Shown here: in pieces, positions 1 to 10,286 of the stretch
How the letters are laid out: each line of letters opens with the position of its first letter
Numbering within the stretch: position 1 is the first letter of the stretch
Assembly: GCF_038396845.1 (NCBI RefSeq)
Contig: NZ_CP151587.1
Location: forward strand, 1,462,001 to 1,526,000
Source of the DNA: Gymnodinialimonas sp. 57CJ19
GTDB taxonomy: Bacteria > Pseudomonadota > Alphaproteobacteria > Rhodobacterales > Rhodobacteraceae
Length of the DNA: 64,000 bases
Reading direction: 5' to 3'
The notes under the pieces: model-generated
What the model was told of the DNA's origin: nothing
Databases searched by the model: none
The model's input: only the letters and a program-made list of their open reading frames with translations
Position numbers and translations under genes: made by a program

Positions 1-1
1 T

Positions 2-172
2 CTGGCCCGTGACTTCTTTGAAGGCTTCCGGGCGCCTGTCGCGGCGGGTGCGGCCGTGGCCGATTACATGCAGCGCGATGGTATTCATCCCAATCCCGCA
101 GGCGTCGCGTTGATTGTGGAGGAGCTTGGCCCGCAGGTTGAGGCACTGATCGCCCGCGCCGCCGCGCCATAG
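2..172 (+). CDS. SGNH-hydrolase arylesterase (TesA-like), C-terminal fragment
   Basis: Only the last 56 codons are present; the gene starts outside the window and ends with TAG at 170-172. The visible peptide contains DGIHPNPAGV, which matches the final conserved block (Asp-x-x-His) of SGNH/GDSL esterases such as TesA/arylesterase; this block supplies the catalytic Asp and His. Proteins of this family are usually about 200-230 residues and hydrolyse esters or thioesters, often in the periplasm, but the signal peptide and the Ser block are not visible here. The helical tail after the motif fits the normal C-terminus of the family. Family assignment is reasonable; substrate is unknown. Confidence 0.7.
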   Translation: MARDFFEGFRAPVAAGAAVADYMQRDGIHPNPAGVALIVEELGPQVEALIARAAAP

Positions 173-191
173 TCTTGCCAAACCCGCGCAT

Positions 192-223
192 AAACGAGCG
201 TTAAAATTGACAAAACGAACATG
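192..223 (+). promoter_or_regulatory. Candidate GlpR/DeoR-type operator half sites upstream of glpD
   Basis: Two similar elements, AAACGAGCGTT (192-202) and AAACGAACATG (213-223), stand 21 bp apart, about two helical turns, just upstream of glpD. The second matches the right half of the enterobacterial GlpR consensus (ACGAACAT). A TTGACA hexamer at 207-212 lies between them, so a bound repressor would cover a plausible -35 element. No glpR gene is inside the window. The arrangement is seen; the regulator is inferred. Confidence 0.4.
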
Positions 224-279
224 GGGTGAAATGAGGTTTTCAGCCTGACACCCAAGGCCAGTAGCCCAAGGACATGCCC

Positions 280-1842
280 ATGGATGAGCCATACGACCTT
301 TTTGTCATCGGAGGTGGCATCAATGGCTGCGGCATCGCTCGCGATGCTGTTGGGCGCGGGTTAAGCGTCTGTTTGGCCGAGATGGAAGACTTGGCCGGCG
401 CGACCTCCAGCGCCTCGACCAAGCTGTTCCACGGCGGATTGCGGTATCTTGAGTATTTTGAGTTCAAGCTGGTGCGCCACGCGCTGGAAGAACGCGAAAC
501 GCTGTTGCGGGCGATGCCCCATATCAGTTGGCCGATGCGTTTTGTGTTGCCGCTGTCCAAGGACATGCGCTTCGATAATTCGACGCCGACTTCCAAGCTT
601 TTGGGGACGGTCATGCCTTGGATGCGGGGACGACGTCCCAATTGGCTGATCCGTTTGGGGTTGTTCATGTATGACCATCTGGGCGGGCGCAAAATCCTGC
701 CCGCCACGGCCAACGTCAGCCTTGATGGGACCGCCGAAGGGGCGCCGCTGCAAGACCGCTTCACCAAGGCGTATGAGTATTCCGATTGCTGGGTCGAAGA
801 CGCCCGCCTTGTGGTTTTGAACGCCCGCGACGCCGCCGAGCGGGGGGCGCGGGTGATGGTGCGGACCGAAGTGACCTCGGCCACCCGCGAGGACGGGATT
901 TGGCGGATCGAGGTGACGGGCGAAAACGGCGCAGAGGTGCTTCACGCCCGCGCTTTGGTCAATGCCGGTGGGCCTTGGGTGGCTGATATCGTGCGCAACG
1001 TGGCGCGGCAGAACTCTACGGAAGGGGTGCGGCTGGTGCGCGGCTCTCACATCGTGACGCGCAGGCTTTATGACCACGACAAGAGCTATTTCTTTCAAGG
1101 CACCGATGGGCGAATCATCTTCTCGATCCCGTATGAAACGGACTACACTCTGATCGGCACCACGGACGCCGAACATAATGACGACCCGCGCCGCGCCGAA
1201 TGTAGCCCGCAGGAACGCGATTATTTGCTGGCTTTCGCCAATGAGTACTTCAAGGAAACGCTCGCCCCTGAGGATGTCGTCTGGACCTATTCCGGCGTGC
1301 GGCCCCTCTACGATGACGGGGCGAAATCGGCCACGGCGGCCACGCGCGATTACGTCTTGTCACTGGATGACGCAGGCGCGCCGATGCTCAACGTCTTTGG
1401 CGGAAAGATCACCACCTATCGGGTGTTGGCACAGGATGCTTGGGCGAAGCTGGCGCCGCATTTCCCCGAGGCAACAGGCGATTGGACCGCCGGCGTGCCC
1501 TTGCCCGGCGGGGACTTCCCGGTGGACGGTGTAGACAGGCTGATTGTTGAATTGAAGTCGGCCTATCCGTTTCTGACGGACCGATGGGCCAAGCGCCTGA
1601 TCCGCGCCTATGGGACCGAGGCCGCAGACATTATGGGGACGGCCAAATCGGCCGATGATTTGGGCCAAGATTTCGGCGCGACCCTGACAGAGGCCGAAGT
1701 GCGCTGGCTGATGACCCGGGAATACGCACGCAAGGCCGCAGATGTGGTCTGGCGCCGCTCGAAACTTGGCCTCAAACTGAGCGCCGAGCAGATCGCCACG
1801 TTGGAGAGCTTCATGGCGACCGTTAGGGAGACAATGACATGA
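280..1842 (+). CDS. glpD: Glycerol-3-phosphate dehydrogenase, FAD-dependent (aerobic)
   Basis: This 520-residue protein is the respiratory glycerol-3-phosphate dehydrogenase, which oxidises glycerol-3-phosphate to dihydroxyacetone phosphate and passes electrons to the quinone pool at the inner membrane. The N-terminus carries the FAD dinucleotide-binding motif GGGINGCG (residues 11-18), followed by the family block with [17 protein letters not shown], and the C-terminal part contains the FGGKITTYR block typical of GlpD. Length agrees with the family (about 500-530). ATG 280 is preferred because AAGGA at 268-272 lies 7 nt upstream; ATG 274 in the same frame is too close. The stop overlaps the glpK start in ATGA, so the two genes are translationally coupled. 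Regulation by a GlpR-type repressor is suggested by half sites at 192-223. Confidence 0.95.
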   Translation: MDEPYDLFVIGGGINGCGIARDAVGRGLSVCLAEMEDLAGATSSASTKLFHGGLRYLEYFEFKLVRHALEERETLLRAMPHISWPMRFVLPLSKDMRFDNSTPTSKLLGTVMPWMRGRRPNWLIRLGLFMYDHLGGRKILPATANVSLDGTAEGAPLQDRFTKAYEYSDCWVEDARLVVLNARDAAERGARVMVRTEVTSATREDGIWRIEVTGENGAEVLHARALVNAGGPWVADIVRNVARQNSTEGVRLVRGSHIVTRRLYDHDKSYFFQGTDGRIIFSIPYETDYTLIGTTDAEHNDDPRRAECSPQERDYLLAFANEYFKETLAPEDVVWTYSGVRPLYDDGAKSATAATRDYVLSLDDAGAPMLNVFGGKITTYRVLAQDAWAKLAPHFPEATGDWTAGVPLPGGDFPVDGVDRLIVELKSAYPFLTDRWAKRLIRAYGTEAADIMGTAKSADDLGQDFGATLTEAEVRWLMTREYARKAADVVWRRSKLGLKLSAEQIATLESFMATVRETMT

Positions 1843-3308
1843 CCCAGATCCTCGCCATTGACCAAGGCACCACCTCCACTCGGGCGATTGTTTTTGACGC
1901 GGCGTTGCGGCCCAAGGCCAGCGCTCAGAAAGAATTCACGCAGCATTTCCCGTCGTCCGGCTGGGTCGAACATGATCCCGCGGAAATCTGGGACACGGTG
2001 CTGGAAACCTGCAAAGGCGCCTTGGATCAAGGGGGCGCGGTTGCTGCGATTGGCATCACTAACCAGCGCGAAACGGTTGTGGTCTGGGACCGCGAAACCG
2101 GAGAGCCGGTCTACAACGCCATAGTCTGGCAAGACCGCCGCACGGCCAAATTCTGCGCCGACCTGAAGGCCGCAGGTCACGAGGATATGGTGCGCGACAA
2201 GACGGGCCTGCTACTGGACCCCTATTTCAGCGGCACGAAACTGGCTTGGCTTCTGGATAACGTGGACGGCGTGCGGGAACGGGCCGAAGCCGGGAAGCTG
2301 GCTTTCGGCACCATGGACAGCTTCCTGATTTGGCGCATGACCGACGGCAAACGCCATGTCACAGACGCAACCAACGCCGCGCGGACCTTGCTATATAGCA
2401 TCGCCGAGGGGCGGTGGGACGATGAGATTTTGGACCTTCTCAACATTCCCGCCAATCTGTTGCCCGAGGTGTTGGATTGCGGCGCCGACTTCGGCGAGAC
2501 GTCGCTGTTTGGTGCGCCTCTGCCGATCCTGGGTGTGGCGGGCGACCAACAGGCCGCCACCGTGGGGCAGGCGTGTTTTGCGCCAGGGATGCTGAAATCC
2601 ACCTATGGGACAGGCTGTTTTGCGCTGTTGAATACGGGCGACACGCTGGTGAAATCGCAAAACCGGATGCTGGGGACTATTGCGTACCAGTTTGACGGCA
2701 AGCCGACCTATGCGTTGGAGGGCTCTATCTTCATTGCGGGTGCGGTGGTGCAATGGCTGCGAGATGGGCTGAAGATCATCGACGATGCCTCCGAAAGCGC
2801 GGGGCTGGCCGAGGCGGCGGACCCGAACCAAACGCTCTATATGGTGCCGGCCTTCACCGGGCTCGGTGCGCCCTATTGGGACCCGGACGCGCGGGGGGCC
2901 GTCTTTGGGCTGACCCGTAATTCCGGTCCGGCGGAATTTGCGCGGGCGGCGTTGGAAAGCGTCGGCTTCCAGACCCGCGATTTGCTGGAAGCCATGGCGG
3001 CGGACTATCCCGGCGACACCCGTAACGTGCGCGTCGATGGCGGCATGACCGCGTCGGATTGGACGATGCAGTTCCTGTCAGACATCCTTGGGGCGCCGGT
3101 GGATCGGCCTCGGGTCCTGGAAACCACCGCCGTGGGGGCGGCTTGGATCGCGGGCCAGCGGGCTGGGATTTATGCCGATCAAGAAGGCTTCGCCGAGGCT
3201 TGGGCCTTGGACAAGACGTTCACCCCAGCCATGGACGCTGCCACAAGGGACTCGCGATACGCGGGGTGGAAGGATGCCATTGCGCGGACGTTGACCGACC
3301 ATGGATAG
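1839..3308 (+). CDS. glpK: Glycerol kinase
   Basis: GlpK phosphorylates glycerol with ATP to glycerol-3-phosphate, the substrate of the GlpD encoded just upstream. The 489-residue length and sequence fit the FGGY carbohydrate kinase family: the N-terminal phosphate-binding loop [13 protein letters not shown] (residues 8-20), the ITNQRET block, and the C-terminal-domain region [10 protein letters not shown] and STYGTGCF. The start ATG 1839 overlaps the glpD stop by 4 bases and has GGGAG about 8 nt upstream, inside glpD. The gene ends within the first codons of the next gene (8-nt overlap), so glpD, glpK and the amidase form one transcript. No glycerol facilitator gene is visible in the window. 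Confidence 0.96.
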   Translation: MTQILAIDQGTTSTRAIVFDAALRPKASAQKEFTQHFPSSGWVEHDPAEIWDTVLETCKGALDQGGAVAAIGITNQRETVVVWDRETGEPVYNAIVWQDRRTAKFCADLKAAGHEDMVRDKTGLLLDPYFSGTKLAWLLDNVDGVRERAEAGKLAFGTMDSFLIWRMTDGKRHVTDATNAARTLLYSIAEGRWDDEILDLLNIPANLLPEVLDCGADFGETSLFGAPLPILGVAGDQQAATVGQACFAPGMLKSTYGTGCFALLNTGDTLVKSQNRMLGTIAYQFDGKPTYALEGSIFIAGAVVQWLRDGLKIIDDASESAGLAEAADPNQTLYMVPAFTGLGAPYWDPDARGAVFGLTRNSGPAEFARAALESVGFQTRDLLEAMAADYPGDTRNVRVDGGMTASDWTMQFLSDILGAPVDRPRVLETTAVGAAWIAGQRAGIYADQEGFAEAWALDKTFTPAMDAATRDSRYAGWKDAIARTLTDHG

Positions 3309-4131
3309 CCTGCGCCTTGCCATCGGGCAGATGTGTTCGGCCGATAACCACGCGGCCAATATCGCCACGGTCAGCGCCTTGGCCGCCGATGCTGCGGGGC
3401 AGGGGGCCAAGGTGCTGGCCCTGCCCGAAGTAGCCGGGCTGATGAACGCCAACCGCAAGGTTGCCCTGACGCAGGTGGTGAAGGCAGCGGATGATCCTTT
3501 CGTTGCGGCGTGCCAAGAGCTGGCCGCGAAACACGGGCTTTGGATTCACAATGGATCTACCCCCGTTCTCGCCCCCGATGGGCGGTTTCTGAACCATACC
3601 ACCTTGATCGACGACCAAGGTTTGATCCGGGCCGAATACGATAAAGTTCACCTGTTTGATGTGCAGATCGAGGGGCAGGCCCCGATCGGTGAATCCAAAC
3701 GCTACGCCCCCGGTGATGCGCTGGTACTGGCCGATACGCCTTGGGGCGGTTTCGGTCTGACGATCTGCTATGATCTGCGTTTCCCCTATCTTTACAGGGT
3801 GTTGGGGCAGGCGGGCGCTTCTGTCGTCTTCATACCTTCTGCCTTCACCGTCACCACGGGCCGGGCTCATTGGGAGACCTTGCTGCGCGCGCGCGCCATT
3901 GAAACGGGCGCTTTCGTGATTGCCGCGGCGCAATCGGGCACCCACGCGGACGGGCGCGAAACCTATGGCCATTCCTTGGCCGTGGACCCTTGGGGCCGCG
4001 TCTTGGCGGACATGGGGGAGGGGGCGCCGAAGATGGCGCTGGTGGATTTGGACCTGTCGCTGGTCGAGAAAGCGCGCGCGCAAATCCCAGCGCTGCAAAC
4101 GGGCCGGGACGTGCCCTTGCGCCGCGTTTAA
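3301..4131 (+). CDS. Carbon-nitrogen hydrolase (nitrilase superfamily amidase)
   Basis: This 276-residue protein belongs to the nitrilase/omega-amidase superfamily, which hydrolyses non-peptide C-N bonds using a Glu-Lys-Cys triad. All three residues are visible: Glu43 in LPEVAG, Lys115 in YDKVHLF and Cys156 in TICYDLRFP. The sequence is closest in style to the Nit1/Nit2 branch (deaminated glutathione amidase or omega-amidase), which has the same length. It overlaps glpK by 8 nt, so it is probably co-transcribed with the glycerol genes, although no metabolic link is obvious. The stop overlaps the stop of the convergent RTX gene by 2-3 bases, leaving no room for a terminator between them. The family call is firm; the exact amide substrate is not. 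Confidence 0.88.
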   Translation: MDSLRLAIGQMCSADNHAANIATVSALAADAAGQGAKVLALPEVAGLMNANRKVALTQVVKAADDPFVAACQELAAKHGLWIHNGSTPVLAPDGRFLNHTTLIDDQGLIRAEYDKVHLFDVQIEGQAPIGESKRYAPGDALVLADTPWGGFGLTICYDLRFPYLYRVLGQAGASVVFIPSAFTVTTGRAHWETLLRARAIETGAFVIAAAQSGTHADGRETYGHSLAVDPWGRVLADMGEGAPKMALVDLDLSLVEKARAQIPALQTGRDVPLRRV

Positions 4132-7100
4132 AGGGTCAGAAGCTGCGCCTCGTGGGCCTTCAGGCTCAACCGGGCCGAGACATAGTTTTCGCGGCCCTTT
4201 TCCGTCCCCAACTCTGGGAACACATGCAGAAGGTCGCCGAAAATCTCGCGGGCTTCCTGGTTCTGCACCATGTCGCCGGGTTGGAAGCTTTCGGTCCAGG
4301 CGTCATCCACGCAGATCACCTCATGGGCGTCGCACATGACGTGGATGTAGGTCACCCGTTCACAGGTTGTGACAACCTCAACGCCCGGAAGGTGCAGCAG
4401 ATGTTTGGCGCGGACCAAAACCTGATCGTGCCCGAACAGCAACTCGGCCTGAACACCTTCGATCAGCATCCGATGTTGGGGAGAGACCTCCATATCCCGG
4501 TTCGGCACGCCCGCACCCAAGGCGCCTTTGCGGATGCGGACAGGGCGCAGATGCGGGGCCTTGGCCAGATCCACTTGGGTCAGGGTTTTGGTGCCAATCC
4601 AGCGGATCGCTTGCAGGCCGTTGTCGCGCGTCTGGATCAGGTCGCCGACGCGAAGCTGTTCGACCTTGAAAGTGCCCCGCTCAGTCGCGACACGGCTGCC
4701 CGGGGTGAAACAGGGGATGATCGTTTCGATGTTGGAGAACGTCAGCGTTGTGCCATCGCTGAACAGGACCGAGCCGTTTTCCGGGTTCCCGCTATCGTAG
4801 GTGATGACCGCGCCTTCGTCGCCCAGATAGAGCGTATCGTTGTCGTCGCCGCCTTCGCCACCGTCGATCACATCGCCCGAGCCGCCGAAGATCCAGTCGG
4901 CGTCGTCTCCGCCCGATAGCGTGTCGGCGCCCTGTCCGCCTACCAGGCTGTCTTGTCCCGCGCCGCCGTCCAGCACGTCATCGCCTGCGCCACCATAAAG
5001 CGTGTCGTTTCCGGTGCCGCCCGACAGGCTGTCGTTGCCTTCTTCACCGTAGATGGAGTCGTTGCCAGCCCCACCTTCGATGGTGTCGTCGTTATTTGCG
5101 CCAATAAAGTCTGTGGGGTCGATTGACGTGTCGTTGGTGGATACTACCGCGAAGTTGTCCAGCGCATAGCTTTCGTCGGTGACCGCCTGATTCAGGGTCG
5201 AGCCAAAGCCAAGGTCCAGGGTCTCCGGCGCGTTTTCAACTTCAATCCGAACCCGGAAACTTTGATCCTGAGACCAGCTTTGGCCGGAGGTATAGCCGTT
5301 CTGCGCCGGCGCACCCAGCGAGGTCAGTGTTACCGTATACGTGACGCCATCAATGGTGACCGTGTTCGCGCCGCTGGTATAATCGGTGGCGTGCTGAAAG
5401 ATATCCGAGAAGATCTCTTGCCCATTGGCGTAGATCTGGAATTCCTCGTTGTCCCAGCTGTCGACCCGGTGGAAATCGAACTCGATAACTGCATCGTTGT
5501 AGGCGGGATCGAAGTTGAGGGTCCGTTCCGCCTCGATATCCGTGGCAGAGGCCGTGCCTTCAATGCGTCCCAGGACGGAACCGAAGTAGGGGTCGGTGTT
5601 GTCGGTCGGCGTTGTGCCCCAGCCGCCATCGTTGCCGTTGTCGAAATCATCGGCATAGATCAACGTACCGTTGGTGGGCGTGCTGGTGCCGCCGTCGCCA
5701 TAAAGCGCGTCATTGCCCGAGCCGCCAACAATGCTATCGGCGCCATCGTTACCGATCAGCGTCTGATCGGCGGTTGAAGCTCCGGCGTCGATTGTGTCGT
5801 CTTGAGCGGTGCCGTCGACCTGCTCGATATTGGTGAATTCAACACTGTCGGCCGAGCCGGTGTCGGAAACGGTGCCTTGCTCATCCCCATCAAAGAGCAC
5901 GTCAATGCCGGTGCTCAAGGCGCTGAAATCGAGGGTGTCGAGGTCGTCCCCGGCCTCTCCGCCGTCCACGGTGTCGGTGCCAAAACCGTCGGAGAATTGG
6001 AAAACGTCCTGCCCGGCACCGCCGCTAAGGCTATCGTTGCCTGCGCCGCCGTCGATGGTGTCGTTCCCGAAATCGCCCGAAATCGTGTCGTCACCCAGAC
6101 CGCCCATCAGGCTGTCGGCACCAGAGCTGTTGAAAATCTGGGTAGAGCCATCGGCGGGCGCTTCATAGACCTGAAGGATATCGCCGTTGGTCGGGTCCAG
6201 TAGCAACCAGTTTGTTTGCGTGGTCGAGGGGGCGGTAAAGCTATTGCCTGCGGGGATCGTGATGACAGAAACGACTGCGCCGGTATTATCGACCTGTGCC
6301 AATTCCACCGCATAGGGGCTGTCGTTCTGGAACGTGGCAGAGGTCGCCGTGCCCCCTGTACCGGAAGGGATATCGGCGGGGTTTATGGCCAGTTGATCGC
6401 CAAAGATAACGTCATCGCCCGCGCCGCCGTCAATGGTGTCGCCGCCTTGGTCCCCGTGCAGAACGTCATCGTCGTTCTCAGTCGCGGTGTAATGAACGTC
6501 GGTAAGATAGGCGACTTGGCCGCCGGTGCTGCCGTTCTCGTAGATAATCTCGAAGCTGGTAATTGGCCCGGCGATTTCCACCAGGACCGAGCCGGCTTGC
6601 TCGTTCGGGTTGTCGTTGCCGGCGCCGGTAACAGTCTGACCGGAAACTACATCGGCAGCGGATTCCGAGGTCAGCGTGACAGGCACAAGGTTGCCGTCCG
6701 CGTCATAGGCGTTGACCGTCAGGATATCTTCCCAAGAGCCCGCATCGACGTCGTTTATTCGGAAAGACACATCCGTCAGCGGCACGTCAGAGGCGAAGTC
6801 AACGGTCGCCACGTCAGGCCCACCGTTCCCAGCAAGAGCGAGGCCAGAGTTGGCGTCGAAGGGCTCTGCGCCTTCCACATATTGCGTGGTGCCGGTGGTG
6901 GTGGCTTGGGTCAGGGCGCCGTCATTGGTGACATTGACCGTGATATTGGCGATGCCGGTATCCTGCGTGACCCCCCCCGAGACATCGGTGCCGGTGCCTT
7001 CGGCAACCCAGCTGAAGTTCTCTGCGGCAGAGGGCAGCGGGCCGCTTGGGCCGCCTTGCACGCTATCGTCGCCCTCACCGGCATAGACGGTGTCATTCCC

Positions 7101-8519
7101 AAGACCCGCTTCAATGGCGTCCTGGTCGCCGGTGGTGCCAAGGGTGCCGTCGTTGTTGTCGACTTTCTCAAGGTTGGTGTCCGAGTAGGAACTGTCGATG
7201 ACGTCATCGCCTTGGGTGCCTTGAACGATGCCGTCAGGACCACCGTTGACCACAAGAGTTTCGATGCCCGTGAAGGTCGCGGTGGAGCCGTCGTCGAAGT
7301 AGACCGTGCCATTTTCGGGGTTGAGGGTGTCGAAGACGACTTCGGCCACGTCATTAACGATCAGTTGGTCGTTGGTGTCTGTACCGCCCTCGCCACCGAT
7401 AACGACGTCGCCGCCGCCGGCGGTAATTATATCGTTGCCGTTGCCGCCATCCAGCGTGTCAGCGCCTTCGCCGCCGATCAAAACGTCCGATCCGCCGCCG
7501 CCCACAAGGCTATCGTCGCCGTCACCGCCGATCAGGGTGTCGCGGCCGCCGCCACCATTCAGAGTGTCGTGACCCGTGCCGCCGTCCATGACATCGTGGC
7601 CACCGCCACCAACAAGGCTGTCTTGCCCCGCGCCGCCATCCAGCGTGTCATTGCCGCTTCCGCCCAAAAGCGTGTCGTTGCCGGTGTCACCCTCAAGCGA
7701 ATCGTTATCCGCACCGCCATCCAGAAGGTCGTCGCCAAAGCCGCCGGTGATTGTGTCGTTGCCCGCATTCCCCGAAAGCACGTCATCATCGGTGGGAACG
7801 GCGTCGAATTGAATGTCGCCCACAAGACCCAATTGGGCGCTTGTGCCGAGATTAGAGTAGATGATTTCAATGCTGGCAACGGGCCCTGCAATTTCCACAA
7901 GGACCGAACCTTCGGGGTCGCTATAACCCGTCGCGCCGGGGCCTGCCGTTACGGTATTGCCGTCCACCGTGTCGCCGCCCGAAGCGGTCAGGACGACCGG
8001 GATCAGGTTGCCATTGGCATCATAGGCATTGATGGTGAACACATCCTGCCAGCCGGCTTGGTCGATGTCGTGCAGACGGAAGGAGACGTTTTCCACTTCA
8101 TCTGCAAAGCCCGAACCGCCGACAGACGAGAAGTCCAGACCAACGGTCCAGACATCGGCACTGCCGTCGCCGCGGATGGCAAGGTTGGAGTTGGCGTTGA
8201 AGGATTCGCCGCTGCCCACGTAGGTTGGGTCCGTTTCGACCTGTGCCGTGGTGCCGCCGCCGTCGTTGGTGAAGCTTACGCCGACGTTGATACCACCGGT
8301 GTTCTGGGTGAAGCCGCCGGCAAGGTTTGTGCCGTCGCCGCCCTGGGCATTCCAATTCAGGTCAAGGGGTGTCGGGGCAAGGGAAGGAGCACCGCCGTCG
8401 ATAATATCATCGCCGCCGCCGCCAGAAATGGTGTCGTTGCCGGCAAAGCCTGTGATCTCATCATCACCGCTTGTGCCGTTCAGATTGTTGTCTGAGCCGT
8501 TGCCGTTAATCGTCGCCAT
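4128..8519 (-). CDS. RTX calcium-binding repeat protein with C-terminal Hint domain
   Basis: A 1463-residue acidic protein with many glycine/aspartate nonapeptides (GGxGxDxxx type, such as GGAGNDSLSGGAGQD) that bind calcium and mark type I secreted proteins. Order: RTX (1-46); beta-rich segment A (about 50-240); RTX (245-390); beta-rich segment B (about 495-680), similar to A and so an internal duplication; RTX; a short segment (about 725-795) resembling a VHL beta domain; RTX; another beta-sandwich-like region (about 955-1125); RTX; and from about residue 1271 a Hint (hedgehog/intein) domain starting CFTPGSRV and containing SPQHRMLI. Hint domains of this kind end many rhodobacterial RTX proteins and may act in self-processing. 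There is no N-terminal signal peptide, as expected for type I export. AGGA precedes the ATG. Role is probably extracellular adhesion or matrix; ligand unknown. Confidence 0.88.
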   Translation of the reverse strand: MATINGNGSDNNLNGTSGDDEITGFAGNDTISGGGGDDIIDGGAPSLAPTPLDLNWNAQGGDGTNLAGGFTQNTGGINVGVSFTNDGGGTTAQVETDPTYVGSGESFNANSNLAIRGDGSADVWTVGLDFSSVGGSGFADEVENVSFRLHDIDQAGWQDVFTINAYDANGNLIPVVLTASGGDTVDGNTVTAGPGATGYSDPEGSVLVEIAGPVASIEIIYSNLGTSAQLGLVGDIQFDAVPTDDDVLSGNAGNDTITGGFGDDLLDGGADNDSLEGDTGNDTLLGGSGNDTLDGGAGQDSLVGGGGHDVMDGGTGHDTLNGGGGRDTLIGGDGDDSLVGGGGSDVLIGGEGADTLDGGNGNDIITAGGGDVVIGGEGGTDTNDQLIVNDVAEVVFDTLNPENGTVYFDDGSTATFTGIETLVVNGGPDGIVQGTQGDDVIDSSYSDTNLEKVDNNDGTLGTTGDQDAIEAGLGNDTVYAGEGDDSVQGGPSGPLPSAAENFSWVAEGTGTDVSGGVTQDTGIANITVNVTNDGALTQATTTGTTQYVEGAEPFDANSGLALAGNGGPDVATVDFASDVPLTDVSFRINDVDAGSWEDILTVNAYDADGNLVPVTLTSESAADVVSGQTVTGAGNDNPNEQAGSVLVEIAGPITSFEIIYENGSTGGQVAYLTDVHYTATENDDDVLHGDQGGDTIDGGAGDDVIFGDQLAINPADIPSGTGGTATSATFQNDSPYAVELAQVDNTGAVVSVITIPAGNSFTAPSTTQTNWLLLDPTNGDILQVYEAPADGSTQIFNSSGADSLMGGLGDDTISGDFGNDTIDGGAGNDSLSGGAGQDVFQFSDGFGTDTVDGGEAGDDLDTLDFSALSTGIDVLFDGDEQGTVSDTGSADSVEFTNIEQVDGTAQDDTIDAGASTADQTLIGNDGADSIVGGSGNDALYGDGGTSTPTNGTLIYADDFDNGNDGGWGTTPTDNTDPYFGSVLGRIEGTASATDIEAERTLNFDPAYNDAVIEFDFHRVDSWDNEEFQIYANGQEIFSDIFQHATDYTSGANTVTIDGVTYTVTLTSLGAPAQNGYTSGQSWSQDQSFRVRIEVENAPETLDLGFGSTLNQAVTDESYALDNFAVVSTNDTSIDPTDFIGANNDDTIEGGAGNDSIYGEEGNDSLSGGTGNDTLYGGAGDDVLDGGAGQDSLVGGQGADTLSGGDDADWIFGGSGDVIDGGEGGDDNDTLYLGDEGAVITYDSGNPENGSVLFSDGTTLTFSNIETIIPCFTPGSRVATERGTFKVEQLRVGDLIQTRDNGLQAIRWIGTKTLTQVDLAKAPHLRPVRIRKGALGAGVPNRDMEVSPQHRMLIEGVQAELLFGHDQVLVRAKHLLHLPGVEVVTTCERVTYIHVMCDAHEVICVDDAWTESFQPGDMVQNQEAREIFGDLLHVFPELGTEKGRENYVSARLSLKAHEAQLLTL

Positions 8520-8669
8520 GTCGTCCTGCTCGCTGTGCCTCGCCTTTACGGCTGATTGCTTTGCTTGCGTGAGAGGTAGGCGTCGGAGGTGTCAAAAGTT
8601 GGGCGCGGCGCGCTGAAAATGTGGCGATGCCGGGGCAATACGTGCTGCCACGGCCTTACTTCGGGTCAT

Positions 8670-10286
8670 CTAAGAGGTGGTTTTGAGGTCCTCCAGGATC
8701 ATGTCAGACGCCTTTTCGCCAATCATGATTGCAGGCGCGTTGGTGTTGCCCGACACAATTTCCGGCATGATCGAGCAATCGGCGACCCGAAGCCCCGTGA
8801 TCCCGTGCACCCGCAGCCTTGCATCTACCACGGCGTCTTCTCCTTGACCCATCTTGCAGGTCCCCGTCGGGTGATAGATCGAGGCGGTGTGGTCGCGTGC
8901 CCAATCCAGCGTTGCTTCGTAGTCATTGATGTCGAGGCTGGGGTTGGGACGGAATTCTTCGCTGATTTTAGAGGTGAGCGGCGCATGTCGCGCGATGGTA
9001 CGCGCAATGTTGACGCCTGCCACCACGGTCTGACGGTCGGTCTGGGTCGAAAGATATCTGGGGATGATCTTCGGATAATCGCGTGGGTTCGCGCTCCTCA
9101 GGCGAATTTCGCCACGGCTTTCAGGGCGCAGTTGGCAAACGGACATGGTGAACGCGCTGAATTTGTCGGCCCCCTTGCCGGGGTTTTCGGCCGACAGGGG
9201 CTGTACGTGGAACTGGATATCTGGCGTTTCCAGATCGTCACGGGACCGCATGAAACCGGTGGCGAGGCTGGCTGCCATGGTCATCGGCCCGGACCGGAAC
9301 ATCAGGTATTTCAATCCGATCCGCGCCTGTCCCACAAGGCTCGACACCTCATCATTCAAGGTGGGTTCGTTGCATTTATAGACGAGCCGCGCTTGCAGGT
9401 GGTCTTGCAGGTTCTTGCCGACGCCATAAAGGTTTTGCGCGACATCAATCCCGTGCTCGGCCAGTTGCGCCGCCTCTCCGATGCCCGATGTCATCAACAG
9501 TTGCGGAGAGTTGATTGATCCGCCGCACAAGATCACCTCGCGACCGGCTTTGACCGTCACCGAATTGCCCGCCCGGTCTGTGTAGCTGACGCCCGTCGCA
9601 CGGCTGCCGTCCAACGTGACGCGGTCCACCTGTGCGTGGGTGATGATCGTCAGATTCGTTCGCCCGCGCACCGGGTTCAGGTAGGCCACGGCGGCGCTGC
9701 ATCGGCGGCCATTACGCGACGTCAATTGGAAGTAGCCCACCCCTTCCTGTGAAGCCCCGTTGTAGTCGGGGTTGAACGGATACCCGGCGGCCTGTGCCGC
9801 GGCGACCCATGCGTCTGTGATGGGCCGCTGAATACGCATGTTCGAGACAGAAAGCGGGCCTTGATCGCCGTGATATTCATCGGCGCCTCTTTCATTTCTT
9901 TCAGCGCGTTTGAACAGCGGCAACACATCGTCCCACGCCCAACCCGCGTTGCCCATTTGCCGCCAGCGATCATAATCCTGGGCCTGCCCGCGCACATAGA
10001 GCAACCCGTTCAGCGAAGATGACCCCCCTAAGACCTTGCCACGGGGCCATTCAATCGAGCGCCCGTTCAGGCCCGGATCAGGCTCGGTCTTGTAGCACCA
10101 ATCGACGTTCGGGTTATGGATCGTCTTGAAGTAGCCGACCGGGATGTGGATCCACGGGTTCCAGTCGCGCCCCCCGGCTTCCAGCAAGATGACCGAGTTC
10201 TTCGAATCAGCGGACAACCTGTTGGCCAATACGCAACCTGCCGACCCCGCGCCAACAATCACGTAATCCGCTGATACTTCGGCCAT
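8670..10286 (-). CDS. GMC-family oxidoreductase (choline/alcohol dehydrogenase-like)
   Basis: This 538-residue FAD enzyme belongs to the glucose-methanol-choline oxidoreductase family. The FAD motif [14 protein letters not shown] lies near residues 13-26, the GMC signature region [15 protein letters not shown] follows, and the C-terminal block has HPTGTCKMG with the catalytic His-Asn region ending in [15 protein letters not shown]. Such enzymes oxidise primary alcohols such as choline or polyethylene-glycol-type alcohols. ATG 10286 is chosen because GGGAGGAG sits about 6 nt upstream and the FAD motif then falls at its normal N-terminal place; the same frame is open further upstream to 10373. 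It is transcribed divergently from the TRAP transporter at 10410, so it probably acts on the imported substrate. Betaine aldehyde dehydrogenase and BetI are not nearby, so a true BetA role is doubtful. Confidence 0.85.
   Translation of the reverse strand: MAEVSADYVIVGAGSAGCVLANRLSADSKNSVILLEAGGRDWNPWIHIPVGYFKTIHNPNVDWCYKTEPDPGLNGRSIEWPRGKVLGGSSSLNGLLYVRGQAQDYDRWRQMGNAGWAWDDVLPLFKRAERNERGADEYHGDQGPLSVSNMRIQRPITDAWVAAAQAAGYPFNPDYNGASQEGVGYFQLTSRNGRRCSAAVAYLNPVRGRTNLTIITHAQVDRVTLDGSRATGVSYTDRAGNSVTVKAGREVILCGGSINSPQLLMTSGIGEAAQLAEHGIDVAQNLYGVGKNLQDHLQARLVYKCNEPTLNDEVSSLVGQARIGLKYLMFRSGPMTMAASLATGFMRSRDDLETPDIQFHVQPLSAENPGKGADKFSAFTMSVCQLRPESRGEIRLRSANPRDYPKIIPRYLSTQTDRQTVVAGVNIARTIARHAPLTSKISEEFRPNPSLDINDYEATLDWARDHTASIYHPTGTCKMGQGEDAVVDARLRVHGITGLRVADCSIMPEIVSGNTNAPAIMIGEKASDMILEDLKTTS

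Noticed and set aside
7370..7790. Dense direct repeats that could be taken for a CRISPR array or satellite
   Set aside because: The repeats have a 27-nt period and encode RTX nonapeptides in one open frame; there are no unique spacers of constant length.
6216..8495. A 759-codon open frame on the plus strand opposite the RTX gene
   Set aside because: It is the antisense of glycine/aspartate repeats in GC-rich DNA, which keeps other frames open. Its product has no domain and repeats the complement of the RTX pattern.
8520..8669. Possible small gene between the RTX and GMC genes
   Set aside because: The short open frames there have no ribosome binding site, and no protein pattern is visible; I see nothing certain in this gap.
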